In this document: positions 35,582 through 48,830 of the stretch, in pieces
How the letters are laid out: each line of letters starts with the position of its first letter
Numbering within the stretch: the stretch's first letter is position 1
Source: Ligustrum vulgare
Lineage: Eukaryota; Streptophyta; Magnoliopsida; Lamiales; Oleaceae
Direction: 5' to 3'
Assembly: GCA_963555705.1 (NCBI GenBank)
Contig: OY743170.1
Span: 31,695,362-31,759,361, forward strand
DNA length: 64,000 nucleotides
Program-made: the position numbers and the translations under genes
The notes under the pieces: generated by a model
What the model saw: the letters and a program-made list of their open reading frames with translations, nothing else
The model's database searches: none
What the model was told of the DNA's origin: nothing

Positions 35582-37113
35582 TGTTCACTGATATCTCGCG
35601 ATGCGAAATACCTTCGCAAGTGCATGGGTCGTGAGAAGTAATAAAGTGGACCTAGGAGTCCGGATTATCGTCCCACGAGGACTGCTATTAATTACCGAAA
35701 TATTTTAGTTCTACACTTTATTTAAACGAACAAATGAATTTGAGGTTTTAAACTAAAACTAAAGAATTAAACTAAAGAATTTAAAATTGGAGAATTATTT
35801 TGTTTTCAAATACGATTGTAAAGTAGTTGGGATTTACGATTTCACCTAACCAATTAAATTAATTCCAATTCCAGTTTTATTTCCTGAATATGCATTTGGT
35901 CGAATTCACTAATTTAAATTGAAATTCCTCTCTCGAGTTTAAATCAACTCTACCTAAATAAGTCAACCATGTATCTCTATAGCGGGTCTGAATATTCCTT
36001 ATCTAAATGCATTACATTCAAGAATTCACACACGACCGCAATAATTACAAGAGTATATCTCTATCTCTCGTTCAATTACCGGATTTATTACCTAGATCTA
36101 TGTTATTAACTCACCTCTCGGATTACGGAAATAACGCATAAATCATGAATAAGCGACCAGTTCATTCACGCATTAAACGCAATAATAAATCAACACATGC
36201 ATTAAAGCGTTAAAATAAGGAATATGGAATTAAAATAATTAATTAGGTTTCATCGTTCATCCCAACATCAAATTTAGCTACACATCATATTTAAATAACA
36301 AAAACAAAATATAATGACGTTCATTGAAAATAACAACGAAGAATGGAAAGATTGCACCAATTATCAATTCTTCAAGTATCTTCAATTCACGCCCCTCTGC
36401 AATGCTTGAATCTCCAAGAATTTGAATTAAAATATCTGTTGTGGCTCGTTCTATGGAGAAGTAAAGGTCTTTATTTTGTGCCTCATGTTTTGTATATATA
36501 GGTTTTAGGGAAAACCTAGGTCAAAAAGAGATAATTCTGTTGAAAACCACCAGAAAAAGCCTACATTTGGCCCAGCCGGAAAGCCAAGCGATCGCGTGGT
36601 ATAAAACCTAGCGATTACGTAGACATGGGTAAAACTTTCTGTTGAAAAATTCAAAGCACCTCGCGATCACGTGGTAGAAATCCCGCGATCACGAGGAAGG
36701 ACGTTGCAATGCAATTTTCCATCTTTTTTCGCCTGTATAAGTTGGTCCCTGACTTTTAATTGCACCTTCAATCCTCAACTTCCAATTGTTGCAATTTAGT
36801 CCCCAAACTTTATATTCTTCTCGATTTGCCCATTTAAGCTCTCAATTCCTTCACTTGGGTCCTTCAACCTCTGATTTGTTCACTTGAGAACCATGAACTT
36901 TCCCGGTTGACGTTACAAACTCCTCACTTGTCCAATTTAGCTCCAATTAGCAATCCAATTATGCGTTTTTCCCATTGATTTCATCATTCTTCATCTTTTG
37001 GGATATTTTCTGAAAAGTAAACGATAAACACAAATTAAAAAGCAAATATTCCTAAACGAAAACAATTACACCTAATTTAGACATACAAATAAGTGTATAA
37101 AATACACTTATCA
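35582..37113 (-). repeat. LTR A (3' LTR) of the outer gypsy element, 1532 bp
   Basis: Plus-strand ends are TGTTCACTGATATC and ACACTTATCA. It matches LTR B closely from 35788 on. It contains repeated palindromic words around GCGATCGCG and CGCGATCACG at 36586-36702. Confidence 0.93.
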
Positions 37114-40100
37114 AATACCCCCAAACTAGGATTATTGTTCGTCCTCGAACAATGAAAAATAAACTACAAAAATCAAAGAAATAAAAGAGAAATTATTTTT
37201 GTTGTGTTAACATGTTTACCATATGCCTCCATAATCCAAACCAATTTAAGCTTTAAGCAAGCGTCATGAACAACAATGCAAAATAATTTCTAGTTATATC
37301 CTGCCAGAGTCTCAAGTGTGTGTGTGAATAGCCAATGTCAAAAGCATACTTATGCAAAAGATGTGCTCAACACTGTGTGACTCATAATGCATAATCCAGC
37401 CCGAATCCCATGTGGTCAATCTATAATTTCTAATGAAATTCCTTTCAACGCTCATGGATGATCACCACTTTCTGCTTTTCTCTCGCATCTCTGATTTTTA
37501 TATATGTGGGTTCTAAAAATATTCTTTACTTTTTCCACACAAGGTAGTCAGAATCAGAAATAAGTGTGCACAACAAATCAAAAGAAAGCAATCCTCAATT
37601 CTACAACCTCAACCACCACAACTCAGTCAACAAAGCTTATACCATGCAATATATATATATATATTTTATTTATTTGGACGACTTTTTCTTTTAATGTACT
37701 TGTCTTTTACCATCTTTGTGCAGAACTTTTCATACTGGCTTTCTATATGACCCTTGTAGCAGGCTTTCAGATCGGAAACTCCCAAACTAGTTGGCTTTAG
37801 GGTACCAGGTTCAAAGAACCCCTCAGACGTACTTTCCCGAGTCATAAAGACTTAAACAGAAAAGTTAATGATGTTATAATGTCTTATGTGTAAGTCCACT
37901 CTCCGTACTTTCTTTCTAATTTAACCCTGTAGCGAGCTTTAGGTCGATGACTCCCAAGCCAGTTGGCTTTAGGGCACCAGGTTTGAAGGACCCCTCAGAC
38001 TTACTCGAGTCAAAAAGGCATTTGAAGAGCGGAATAAGACCTTCAGCATTTTTCTGTTTTTATGCTGGAAATGGTTTATACCCGTTGACCAAACTGTAAT
38101 GACTAAAGTAAAAAACCAAGAACCACATACCTCCAACCCGTCAATACACACAAATTCCAACCATTTTACCCCCAAACTTGCCTTTTAGCATGATTGGTTC
38201 TAATTTAGGGGTGGGATGTCTAACGATCTAAGTTCAGGGATTTTTGAGTCATTTCTAAGTTCAAATTGCATAAATTTGCCCCACATGTATTAAACAAAAT
38301 CTCTTACACAAGCAATTATCCAACACTGGCTATGTGCGCAATAAATATGAATCTAGCAAAACATAACTAGTTCAAAAATAAGTTCATGCTTTCATGTTGT
38401 CCAATTTTCAAACATAAGCACAAATTGATTCATACTATATCCTAGGCAATAAATATGTTAACACATTTTCAATTTTTTTTTAATCCCAATAAAATCGAAT
38501 GGAAGCATAGAATGAATATCATGAATACGGAAGCAATTTTTTAATGTGTGAGATTTTTTTTTTTTTTTTTAATGTGTGAGATTTCCCACCCCCAAACTAG
38601 AAAGAAACATTGTCCTCAATGTTTGTCAAAAAGATCTAAAAAAAAAATGTAATACAAGACAACGAAGAGAGAACGAGAACTTCCCAGTGAAATGTGGATG
38701 CTTTGTTGCCTTGATGCTTCCATTAGCATTGCATTTGAATGAATAAGACCATTGTCTTGCTTTTCCTGACTTGGTTTGAGGTGTTTTGATTGTTGTTTAC
38801 CTTTCACATAAGAGATAAGTAACATTAGAAGTCATAAACATCAATAAGAAATAATGGAAGTTCAGTGCCACACTCCCAAACTAAAGTTAAAGCATAATTT
38901 TGAAATTTCAAAATTTGGTCGACTACACATGTTCATTCCCCGATATCCCCTAGAAAAACACAAGTTTTCCTGAGTCATATTTTGATATGTTAAAGTTCAT
39001 ATCATGATTGACCACATATTAAAAAATCAGCTCATTTGAAGATCAATAGGGTCACGAACAATTGTGGAGAAGTAGGTGACGTAAGACAGTTTCTGGGTGC
39101 AATGGGCTGCAGTGGCCTTGCAATGGGGCTGCCTTGATGCAATGTTGGTTTTCATGATTTTCATGCAATGTAGTGAACTAAATCTTGAACTAAACATACA
39201 TACTCAATAATAACCATGTCTGAAGATAAATGCTTGGAAGAACCTCTCAAATTTGAACAAAAATCTCATTGGAGCATTTTATCAAACACTTAATATGCAT
39301 TGCAAAAATCAATGGATATGCATAGGTTTTGAGGTATGAAATAGCCCAAAATTTTTTGTCTATTAAACCACAAATCACAAACTCCAACCACCACCCTAAG
39401 CCCATTCTTCACAATTCACAATTTCTAGGTAGAAAAACTTAAAGAGAATTTCACAAATTTGACTAAAAATTGATTGAAGTGAAGAGAACATACCTTCGAT
39501 TGGATTTTTAAGTCATGTAAGCAATGAGATTGATGCAATAAAATGTTGATGACATGCACAAAAAATGTAAGATCAAATATGAGGTGATTTGGGGAGAGAA
39601 AACGGGTTTATAATGTTTGAAATTGAAAACATGAGGAACAATACTTAAACTGTCGATTATTGTCCCAGAATAGCCACGCGATCGCTGGCTGGTTCAAGGT
39701 TTTAAAACCTGTTGATTTTTAACTACAAACTCGCGATCGCCAGAGCCTGTTGGCACGTGATCTCTTAGTTCACGACAGTAATGAAAATTTTTCCTATTTT
39801 TGATTTTCAAAATCATTTTTATCCCCCTAATCACTTCATGATCGATGCAGTGATTTTCCAAACATTATCTTCATGATTCAAACTAGTGTGTGTGTGTGAG
39901 TTTGGAATGACGATAAAAATCTAGCCTAATGTAAACATGCAAAATCAAAAACATACCTAAATATGCAATAATAGACTATTATGCACAAGTGCTCTTAACA
40001 TGAAACATGCAAAACACTCAAACATATTTCCTACCATGCATATATCTAAAATTTCAATAATAAAGTAAATAATGAAATAGTAATAAGTAAAAGGAAAGAA

Positions 40101-40277
40101 AAATTGGGTTGCCTCCCAACAAGCGCTCCGTTTTGAGTCCTGGGCCTGATTTTTTGTACTTCCAAATCATGGAGGCTTGAAATATGACTTCACAGCCTTA
40201 CACATCTTGCAATTACCAGCCTTGCACTTCTCAACTCGTTTCCTCACTTTCTTGTAGTCCAAGGCCTCCTTTTCCAC
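37114..40277 (-). other. Non-coding 3' region of the outer gypsy element
   Basis: There is no pol sequence and no ORF of note. On the minus strand it holds, in order from the protease: GGGAGGCAACCC near 40106-40120; ACATTGAGGACAATGT with TAGTTTGGGGGT near 38585-38625; further TTTGGGGG-type tracts near 38165; and GAGGACGAACAAT with GTTTGGGGG directly before LTR A (37117-37150). At 37790-37990 the phrase CAAACTAGTTGGCTTTAGGG occurs twice as part of a direct repeat of about 200 bp (37745-37830 and 37920-38010). GCGATCGC words occur at 39674 and 39731. Confidence 0.7.
37745..38010. repeat. Degenerate direct repeat in the outer gypsy 3' region
   Basis: The motif string CAGGCTTTCAG...ACTCCCAAACTAGTTGG, then CTTTAGGGTACCAGG and CCCCTCAGACGTACT at 37758-37835 recurs at 37930-38005 with small changes. 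The spacing is about 175 bp. Confidence 0.7.
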
Positions 40278-42454
40278 TTATTGTTGACTAAAATTTTGTT
40301 TTTCCTCCTTTTTGTCTCTCCATTCATCTTTTACCTTTAGAAACTCATGTTTTGTGATTAGAGCCTCCTCAATCTTAATCTCATCCTTCATGCAGCCATT
40401 TGGTTTCTTGACCTCTTCATCCACCTTGAAGCAACTTTCTTTTAGATTATCGAGATCTTCCCTTGACTTGATGCTGAAAGTGACTTGCTCCTTCTCGACC
40501 CTAAAAATGATTTCTCCCTTTTCGATGTCAATCAGTGCTCTTCCAGTAGCTAGGAACGGTCTTCCAAATATTAGAGGCATCTGAGTGTCTTCTTCCATAT
40601 CAAGAATCACAAAGTCAACTGGGAAGAAAAATTTGTCAACCTTCACAATCACATTTTCAACAACACCATATGGGTACTGAATGGATCTATTGGCCAACTT
40701 CAGTGTGATATTGGTTGGTTTAGGCTCCCCCAACCCAAGTTTCCTGTACAAAGATAGAGGCATTAAATTAACACTGGCCCCTAGATCACACAAAACATTA
40801 TCAAAACTGAAATTACCAATAATGCAAGGGATAGAGAAACTCCCTGGATCGGTCAATTTTTGTGGTAATTTCTTTTGAAGTATGGCGCTGCACTCCTCAC
40901 TTAGTGCTACTGTCTCAAAATCAACCAGATTCTTTTGTTTGACAGCATCTCCTTCATAAACTTTACGTAGAGGGGCATTTGAGTTAACGCTTCTGCAAAT
41001 GGGATATTTATGTGCAGTTTCTTGAATATTTTCAAAAAATTTCCAAACTGCTGCTCCAACTGATGTTTTCTCAGTCTTTGTGGATATGGAATTGGAGGCA
41101 CATAAGCTTTGACTTGCGGTCTAACTCGAACTTCTTCTTCAGCTTTTTCTTGCACTTCAGGAGTCGACCTATGTTCTTCCTCACTTTCCTGTTCTTCCAC
41201 TACATCTTTCTTTTGGTTCTTCTGCTTCCCATATTCCTCTACAGTCACTTCAGATAGCTGAACCCCGCTCCTCGTTGTTATTGCATTACATTGCTCCCGA
41301 GGGTTTATTTCAGTATTACTGGGTAACTGTCCTGGTTGTCTTATTGAACTGCTAGCTGCTAGCTCTCCCATTTGTCTCTTCAAATTCTTAATCTCAGCTG
41401 CTTGATTCATAATCTCACCATTCTGACTCTTGACTAGCTGGATTAACATCTCCATGTTTTCTGCCATGGTTTTATGAGATTGTTGTTGCTGTTGTTGTTG
41501 AAAACCAGGCGGACGCTGAATGTTCTGATTATTAGACCAGGAGAAGTTGGGATGGTTCTTCCATTTTGGGTTGTAGGTTTGTAAATAAAGACCACCCTGT
41601 TGCCTGTTGCCCACGAAATTGACTTGTTCTGGATTTGATTGACTCTGTTGCATGGGACAGAAATTAACAGTGTGATTTTCAAAACAAAAATCACATAGCT
41701 CTGTTTGAACTGAATTGACTGTCTGCACACCCATACTGTCAATTTTCTTCGTCAACGCATCTAATTTATCATTTAATGATGTAATCTCATTAACAAAAAT
41801 TACTCCCCCAAACTTAGGTGCAGACCTCTCTGAATACCATTGGTAACTGTTTGAAGCCATCTTCTCGAAAATCTCAGAAGCTTCTTCATAAGTCATATCC
41901 ATAACTGAACCCCCAGCTGCTGAGTCTGCGTGCTTCTTATTTTCATTTGTCAACCCATTATAGAATGTCTGGACTAAGATCCAATCAGCGATTCCATGGG
42001 TAGGACACTATCTGATGAGCTCGTTGAACATTTCCCAAGCCTCAAAAACTGATTCCCCAGGCTGTTGACTGAATGATAAAATTTCACGTCTAAGCTTTGA
42101 CATCCGGCCAGGTGGAAAAAATTTATCTATGAATTTTTGGCTCAGGATTTCAAAGGTGGTAATAGTGTGGAGAGGTAAAGAATAGAACCAAGCTTTAGCT
42201 TTGTCTACCAGTGAGAATGAGAACAGCTTCAGCTTCACGGCATCACCTGGAACTCCATTCATGCACTGCATGTCACAGAGTTCTTGGAACGTCCGTAGGT
42301 GTGCATGTGGATCTTCAGACTGCAGCCCGTGGAATACAACAGAATTTTGGATCAGAGAGATCAAATAAGTCTTGATCTCAAAATTATTAGCAGGGATAGC
42401 AGGCGGCACTATGCACGTTCCAATGTTCCCCACAGGAGGAACCATGTAGTCTCT
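40278..42454 (-). pseudogene. Gag and aspartic protease of the outer gypsy element, interrupted
   Basis: Minus-strand frames at 42008-42454, 40907-41953 and 40278-40856 are consecutive parts of gag-protease. The first has the gag core (SEDPHAHLRTFQELCD, KAWFYSLP, FIDKFFPPGRMSKLRREI). The second has a knuckle CDFCFENHTVNFC, a glutamine-rich stretch (Q-run near 41480-41505) and an acidic linker. The third has the retropepsin site CDLGASVNLMPLSLYRKLGL and FGRPFLATGRALIDIEKGE. Stops or frameshifts near 42005 and 40870-40906 separate them. The N-terminus is lost: at 42455 the inner gypsy LTR begins, so residues upstream of DYMVPP in that frame come from the LTR. The protein would form capsid and process it. 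It is not functional as it stands. Confidence 0.88.
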
Positions 42455-44064
42455 TGATAAGTGCTTTATTAGCATATATTTAATTCACTTATTATCTTAT
42501 TTTGTTATTAGTTTGATCCTATTGAAGTATCGTTTAATGCATTTTCATTTATTGTGTTATACAGGATCGCAAAGAACAAAAAGGAAGGAAACAGGACCAA
42601 AAAATTAAAAAAAATCAAGAAGTAAACTTGAAGGACATAATAAAAGGGCTCCAAATCAATAATCGCATGTGGGAAGAAGATTAGATGCAAAAATTATGGT
42701 CAAATAAGGTTTGGGGTGAAGTTGGAAATCAAAAACCCAAAAAGATTGTGATCTAAAATTTAAGTCAGAGATTGAATCTCAATAAGACTTTCGAATTTGG
42801 GAAGATCTATTTCACAAATAATTGTATATATTTGAGTTTTCTTTCCAACGCAACTTGAATCACCACAATCGGACTTCGGGAGAGAAAGTTATGACCAAAA
42901 CATCGAACACAGACGCTTCTCGATAAAAATGCACTTACGGTCGTAAATGGTAAAGTTACGGCCGTAACTTCCAAATTTCGAAAATTTTCAGTAGCTTACT
43001 TACGGCCGTAATAAGGAAAGTTACGGTCGTAACTTCCTCGCGAAGAAATTTCCTTATCTGATTCAATGTCTATCTTTGGTATATCTTTGGGGTAAAGTTA
43101 GGGCACGATTTTGGGAGTATTAAAGGAGCAAAATCATAACAAATAGGAGGCTGGACATTGAGGAAAATTTAGAGCAAAATAGAGAGCATTCTTTGGAGAT
43201 TTTCAAGTGCAAGAATATCAAAAACAATGAAATTCATGGAGCAACTTGAAGAATCTACCACAATCATGCTGGCTAATTTCTTTATCTTGTTCAAAGGGGA
43301 AGTTGTGTCAATTTAATTATGTTATTTTCTTTTCCTACAAATTAGTAGCGTAAATTTATTCATTTATTTCAATTGTTGGATTATTATGTTTTGAATGTTC
43401 ATTGAGTTTATTTGATTAATAGTTTAATTTGGCCAATTGGATTATTGATCTTTGGATTCATGAATATGCTATGTTTAGATTCTTGATCCGTAATTGTCAT
43501 TGAATCTTTACTTTAGTAGCAAATAAATCTCGTGTAGGTTTAGTAATAATTCAACTTGGATTGATTAATTCGAGCTTGTGTAATTAACGATCCAATTCAA
43601 TCTATTCTTCTAAATTTTCATACTAGTCGTGCATTAAATCCTAAGAGCTTGTTTAGGATTGTCCGTGGCTAGAATTGGTTCGAAGAACTTGTTTTGAATC
43701 AATACACATAAGGAAATATTTAGATAATCAGAGCTTGTTGATTATTTATGATTGATAATTGAATTAGAGATAGAAACACGTTACAAGGAAAGGTATAACC
43801 TTAATTGGGGGCACAACCGAACCCGAGAACAAGATTTCTTCTTATATTATTTCTCTAGTCATATTTAATTGTTTATTTTTATGCATATTTTTTTATTCAA
43901 GCAATTTCAAACAACAAACCCCCCATTCCATTCTAATTGATCAAACAACTAAAATTAGTTTCCTTTCCTCGTGGGATCGACCCTTACTCTCGCTACTACA
44001 TTATTAATTAATATTTGACGAGTAAGAATTTATTTATTATTTTGGTGTATTGTGACACGCATCA
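42455..44064 (+). repeat. 5' LTR of the inner gypsy element, 1610 bp
   Basis: It starts TGATAAGTGCTTTATTAGC and ends GTGACACGCATCA. The first 569 bp match 49994-50562 with few differences. Between 42945 and 43045 four copies of the palindrome TTACGG(C/T)CGTAA occur. Confidence 0.93.
42945..43045. repeat. Four palindromic TTACGGCCGTAA-type words in the inner LTR
   Basis: TTACGGTCGTAA, TTACGGCCGTAA, TTACGGCCGTAA and TTACGGTCGTAA lie within 100 bp. The partner LTR retains them at 50484-50561, up to the deletion point. Their function is unknown. Confidence 0.85.
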
Positions 44065-44090
44065 AATTTTTGGAGCCGTTGCCGGGAAAC
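44065..44090 (+). other. Primer-binding site of the inner gypsy element (tRNA-Asp type)
   Basis: TTTTTGGAGCCGTTGCCGGG follows the LTR end by a few bases. It is one base away from TGGCGCCGTTGCCGGGG, the site typical of Athila and Tat elements. Confidence 0.85.
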
Positions 44091-44262
44091 GGTCAACCAA
44101 TTTAGTTGTTTAGTTAATTAGAATTTTGTTTTTTTCTGCATTTTATTTTATTAATTTTATTTTCACTTTATTTCTATAATTTTTCAAAAAAAAAAAAAAA
44201 AAAAAAATTGTCCTCAACTAATTTAAAAAATTAAAAATTAAAAAATTAAAAAATAAAAATTC

Positions 44263-46589
44263 TTGCCTGTCTACTTCTTTGCTTATATGCGTAAAACCAG
44301 ATCAACTAATTTTGAGTTTTTTTATTTGCACCCAGAAATCGAGAGAACTTTTAAACAGCAAAGAGGAGCAGCACAACCAATGACAGTAGCTAACAATAAT
44401 CTGACTCTCAAGCAACTAGCTACCCCGGATGTTGCTCAACAACCGCTATGCATCACTTTTCCGGCAGTGGAAGAAGGCAGAACTTTTGAGCTAAAATCCG
44501 GATTGATCCATCTTCTGCCAACTTTCCGAGGACATCCCGGTGAGGACCCATACAGACACCTTAAAGAATTTCATATGGTATGCGACGGTATGAGGCCAAC
44601 GGGCATTACCGAGGAGCAAATAAAAGTGAGAGTTTCCCATTCTCATTGAAGGATGCCGCCACAGACTGGCTTTATTGTCTGCCGTCTGGAACAGTCACTA
44701 CTTGAAATGACATGAAGAAGCTTTTCTTGGAGAAGTACTTTCCTGCATCAAGAGCTGGAACGATCAGAAAGGAAATATGTGGGGTGCGCCAAAACAATGG
44801 TGAATCATTATATGAGTATTGGGAGCACTTCAAAAAGCTCATCTCGAGCTGCCCCCATCATCAGATCAGTGAGCAACTCTTGGTGCAATATTTTTATGAA
44901 GGTCTGGCACCAATGGATAGAAGCATGATAGATGCCGCAAGCGGAGGTGCACTGATGGACAAGACACCGGAACAAGCACGGGCTTTAATCTCCATTATGG
45001 CTGAGAACACTCAGCAGTTCAACTCCAACAGGGATATGCAAGTTCGACGCGTGAATGAGGTAAGTAGTTCCAATATTGAAAGTCAATTGTTTGAACTAAC
45101 AAATCTCGTTAAAAAACTTGCTGTAGGGAAGGCACAACAGGTCAAAGCTTGTGGGATATGTGCAAACTTCGAACATCCAATAGATACTTGTCCGGTGTTG
45201 CAAGAGGGAAATGGTGAACAAGTAAGTGTTGCAGAGGGTTTTTCGTTCCAAAGACAACAGTACAATCCGTACTCTAATACCTACAATCCAGGATGGAGGG
45301 ATCACCCCAACCTAAGCTACGGAATTAACAAGCCCCCAGGTTTCATTTCAAACAAACCTCAAGGGCAATTTCAGCAACGAGGAACCTTCCAACAACAGGG
45401 GCAGTATCAGCAAAAACCCCAAGGCTCAGGTATGTCTCTTGAAGACATGGTAAAAACACTAGCAACTAACACATTACAATTTCAACAGGATGCAAAGTCT
45501 AGCATTCAAAATTTGGAGAACCAGATGAGCCAAATGGCCACCACCATCAACAGACTTGAGGCACAAACCGGAGGAAAGCTACCATCTCAACCTGAAGTAA
45601 ATCTAAAGAATGTGAGTGCAATTACTCTCCGAGGTGGAAAAGAGCTAGAAGAACCGCAACTGAAACCTACCACAATCGAAGAGAAGGAAGTTGAGGGAAG
45701 GGAAGTCGGGAAGAACTACATCACCTCAAAAAGCTCGCAGGTAAAAACAGATTCCACTTTAAATGTTAAATTGACTCCACCTCCTTTTCCTAGCAGGCTA
45801 GCAAAGGCGAACAAGGAAAGCAAGGGGAAAGAAATCCTGGAGATGTTCAGGAAAGTGGAAGTCAACATTCCACTGTTGGATGCAATCAAGCAAGTACCCC
45901 GATACGCAAAGTTCTTGAAGGAGCTATGCACCAACAAACGGAAATTGAAGGGGAATGAGAAGGTGATGATGGGAGAAAATGTCTCTACATTATTTCAAAG
46001 GAAATTACCTCCAAAATGCAAGGATCCTGGTATGTTTACAATCCCTTATATAATAGGTGAAACTAAATTTGAGAAGGCCTTGATAGATTTGGGAGCGTCA
46101 ATTAACGTAATTCCTAGGTCCACATACGCCTCTTTAAAACTTTCCAATTTAACTGAAACGAATGTCATAATTCAATTAGCCGATCCCTCTAACGCCTATC
46201 CGGATGGGGTAGTTGAGGATGTGCTAGTGCAAATAGGAGGGTTAGTGTTCCCGGCTGACTTTTATGTTTTAGACATGAATAATGATCACTCTCCTAACTC
46301 CACTCCTATTTTGTTAGGTAGACCATTTCTAAAGACATCTAAGACCAAGATAGATGTCAGTAGTGGCACACTCACCATGGAATTTGATGGTGAAATGATT
46401 CAGTTTAATATTTATGATTCCGTGAACTACCTTGATGATGTTAATCATGTTCATTCTGTTAATATTATTGATTCTTCAGTACAGGAAACTTTCAAAATTG
46501 GTGGAAATGGTGAAAAGCCAGGTAAAATCTCGTGTATTACATTGCCAACTTCAGATGACATGCTTTTGCCCCTGTCTTGCAGGCCCTAA
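44263..46589 (+). pseudogene. Gag and aspartic protease of the inner gypsy element, lightly broken
   Basis: The N-terminal frame (44263-44649) covers the start of gag (HLLPTFRGHPGEDPYRHLKE). A 1-base frameshift near 44628 and a TGA at 44703-44705, where related gags have W, separate it from the main frame (44712-46589, 625 codons). The main frame has the gag core (KLFLEKYFPASRAGTIRKEI), the knuckle CGICANFEHPIDTC (CX2CX4HX4C), a Q/G-rich linker and retropepsin with IDLGASINVIPRSTYASL and LLGRPFLKTSKTKIDVSSG. The protein would form the capsid and cleave gag. No RT follows. With only two visible lesions it is far better preserved than the copia genes nearby. Confidence 0.9.
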
Positions 46590-47436
46590 TGAAAAATATG
46601 AAAAAGAAATCGAGCTTTGGGAGTCCAGTTGATCCCAGATGAAGAAGGAAGCAACATGTCGAGTCAACGACAGTAAACAAAGGCGCTACTCGGGAGGCAA
46701 CCCGTGAGGGGAGTTTCTTTACTCCCTCAAATTGTTATTTTTTTATTTTCATTTTTGTCATTTTTCTATTAGTTAATTTCATTAAAAAAAAAAACTCCAT
46801 CTCTTCCTTTGGTTCCATTCACATTCCCCTCTTTTGTTTTGTATTGTCACGCTCCACATTGAGGACAATGTGGAATTCAAGTGTGGGGGGGATGATTATC
46901 TATTATCTTTTGTTATCCCTATTTTATTCATCTTCATTCAGTTTTTTTGTTAGTTAGCTTTAATTGTGCTTAGACCCATATTTCGGTTTAATAGGAAGCA
47001 GCTCCACTTATGATTATTTTTGAACCACCAACTTCCTAAATTGCATAATCGGATAAACAATGAGCACATAGAGATGAGTTTTCCAATAATTTCTGAATTA
47101 GTTTGAAAATGGGGACAAATTGAAAAATTTCTGCAACCTAATTGAGTCAAACCAAAATTGATATGATAAAATACCGCCCCGAGTAACTTCATTCTATCAT
47201 TATCCCCTAGATTTTTAGTTCGGAATGAAGACTGAGCAATGACCTACAACTCATAATTGGATGGGAGAAGTACATATAAACCATAATTTGTTAGCTTTTG
47301 CGCCTATGAGCTACTTTTACTCTTTATATTAAGCTCTATTTTTTGATGTGTGTCATGTATGGTTGGTTTGTGCTTGGATGTACTTTCTTGTGCATACCGT
47401 TGTAGCTTCTTGACTCAAGTGCAAAATATAGTAGAG
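46590..47436 (+). other. Non-coding 3' region of the inner gypsy element, first part
   Basis: It contains GGGAGGCAACCC (46690-46701) and then ACATTGAGGACAATGTGG with TCAAGTGTGGGGGGGATG (46856-46894). These are the same two motifs, in the same order, as in the outer element. No pol sequence is visible. Confidence 0.75.
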
Positions 47437-48830
47437 TGATAGGGTGCATATTTGCTATTTAATTAGTGATATTTCCTCTTGTTCCATTGATTTTAAATGT
47501 TTAAATTGTAGATATTAATCATATTTTATGACTTGTGGATTAGGTGGAGAATTGAGATCAAAATGGACTCAAATCACAAATTAGAAGGAAGAAGTTTGGA
47601 ACTCTAAAATACCCAATCAGAGAAGGACAAACAACAAGGCGTGGGCACGCTTTATTAATTCCAACAACAGCAATTTTATTTAACATAGGATGCGGCACAT
47701 GTTTTGGGCTGGGATTACTCAATTATTATTTGGGCCCAACCTAACCTAGATGAAATCTCGGCAGCAGACGTGAGGTTAAGGGGAGGGGAGCTGTGATATA
47801 AAGAGGGGGCAGTCAACAGATTAAAAGGGACGCACAGATTTTTGGAGAAGGAGAAGAACGCCGGCTGAAGGAGGAAGGCAAAAGAAAAAGAAAAGAATCT
47901 GGGCTCAAACTGTGCAGGAGAGTCAGCAATATATTTTTGATTGAATTTTGTGGAGTTGACTCTTGTTTTTATTTCAATCATTATTTCTTTTTCTTTAGTC
48001 TTTGATTGATAATGTATATGAGGAACTAATTTATTTTTCCAGTTCAAGGTTATTCAAAGTTTGATTCGTCAAGGATTGTGAGGTCTAATTAAATTTATTC
48101 GTTTCTTTAATTATTCTCTATTTATATGTCTTTTGATTGTGAATTGAATTTGTTGTTTTGATTTATTAATAAAAAGTGCACGTTGTTTTAATTGTCAAAA
48201 CGATACTTAGCCAATTAGGAATCTAAATCCGTAATTGTTTAGGTTTTCTAATACAAGTGGCAAATAACATAGTTAATTATAGATTGATTTTTGACTCATG
48301 TTATGAAGATATTTAACCTAGCTTAAATAAATTACGCGTGTGAATTTGTTGGTTAGAATTGGTCGTCTCTCTAGAAATTAATGCTATTGGTAAATTAAAT
48401 CCTACGATCGTATCTAGGGTTGTTTATTGATTAGGGAAATAATTAACGAGCGTCTCTTGATTATCGATAAAGTAAGGAGAGATAGGTTGTTAGATCGTAT
48501 CAATGACCATAACCATTTTAGAGAATGATTTAAGGATTTTATTTTTGCATCTATGATCAATTCCGTGAATCAATACTGAGATTATACCTTGGGCTGGATA
48601 TTTATTTAATTTGATATTTTCAACAATTTTAATTTCGCACTCGTTTATTTAAAAATTGATTTTACATTCAAAATTCAAAAAACCCCCCTTATTTTTATTT
48701 CATTGCTTTTAATTTTACCGAAAAATTAAATCTAACCAGTCCCTGTGGATTCGACCTTGCTCACCACTATTGCAATTTATTTTTATGAGAGCAAGAAAAT
48801 ATTATTATTTGTTGGATTCGACACCCATCA
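47437..48830 (+). mobile_element. Solo LTR, same family as 6904-8382, inside the inner gypsy element
   Basis: 1394 bp, starting TGATAGGGTGCATA and ending GACACCCATCA. It is flanked by TAGAG (47432-47436) and TAGAT (48831-48835), a 5-bp TSD with one change. Long stretches match 6904-8382, for example TTAGGAATCTAAATCCGTAA. It has no coding sequence. Confidence 0.88.

Noticed and set aside
47715..48047. 110-codon minus-strand ORF
   Set aside because: It lies inside the solo LTR 47437-48830 and is not kept open in the sister copy at 6904-8382.
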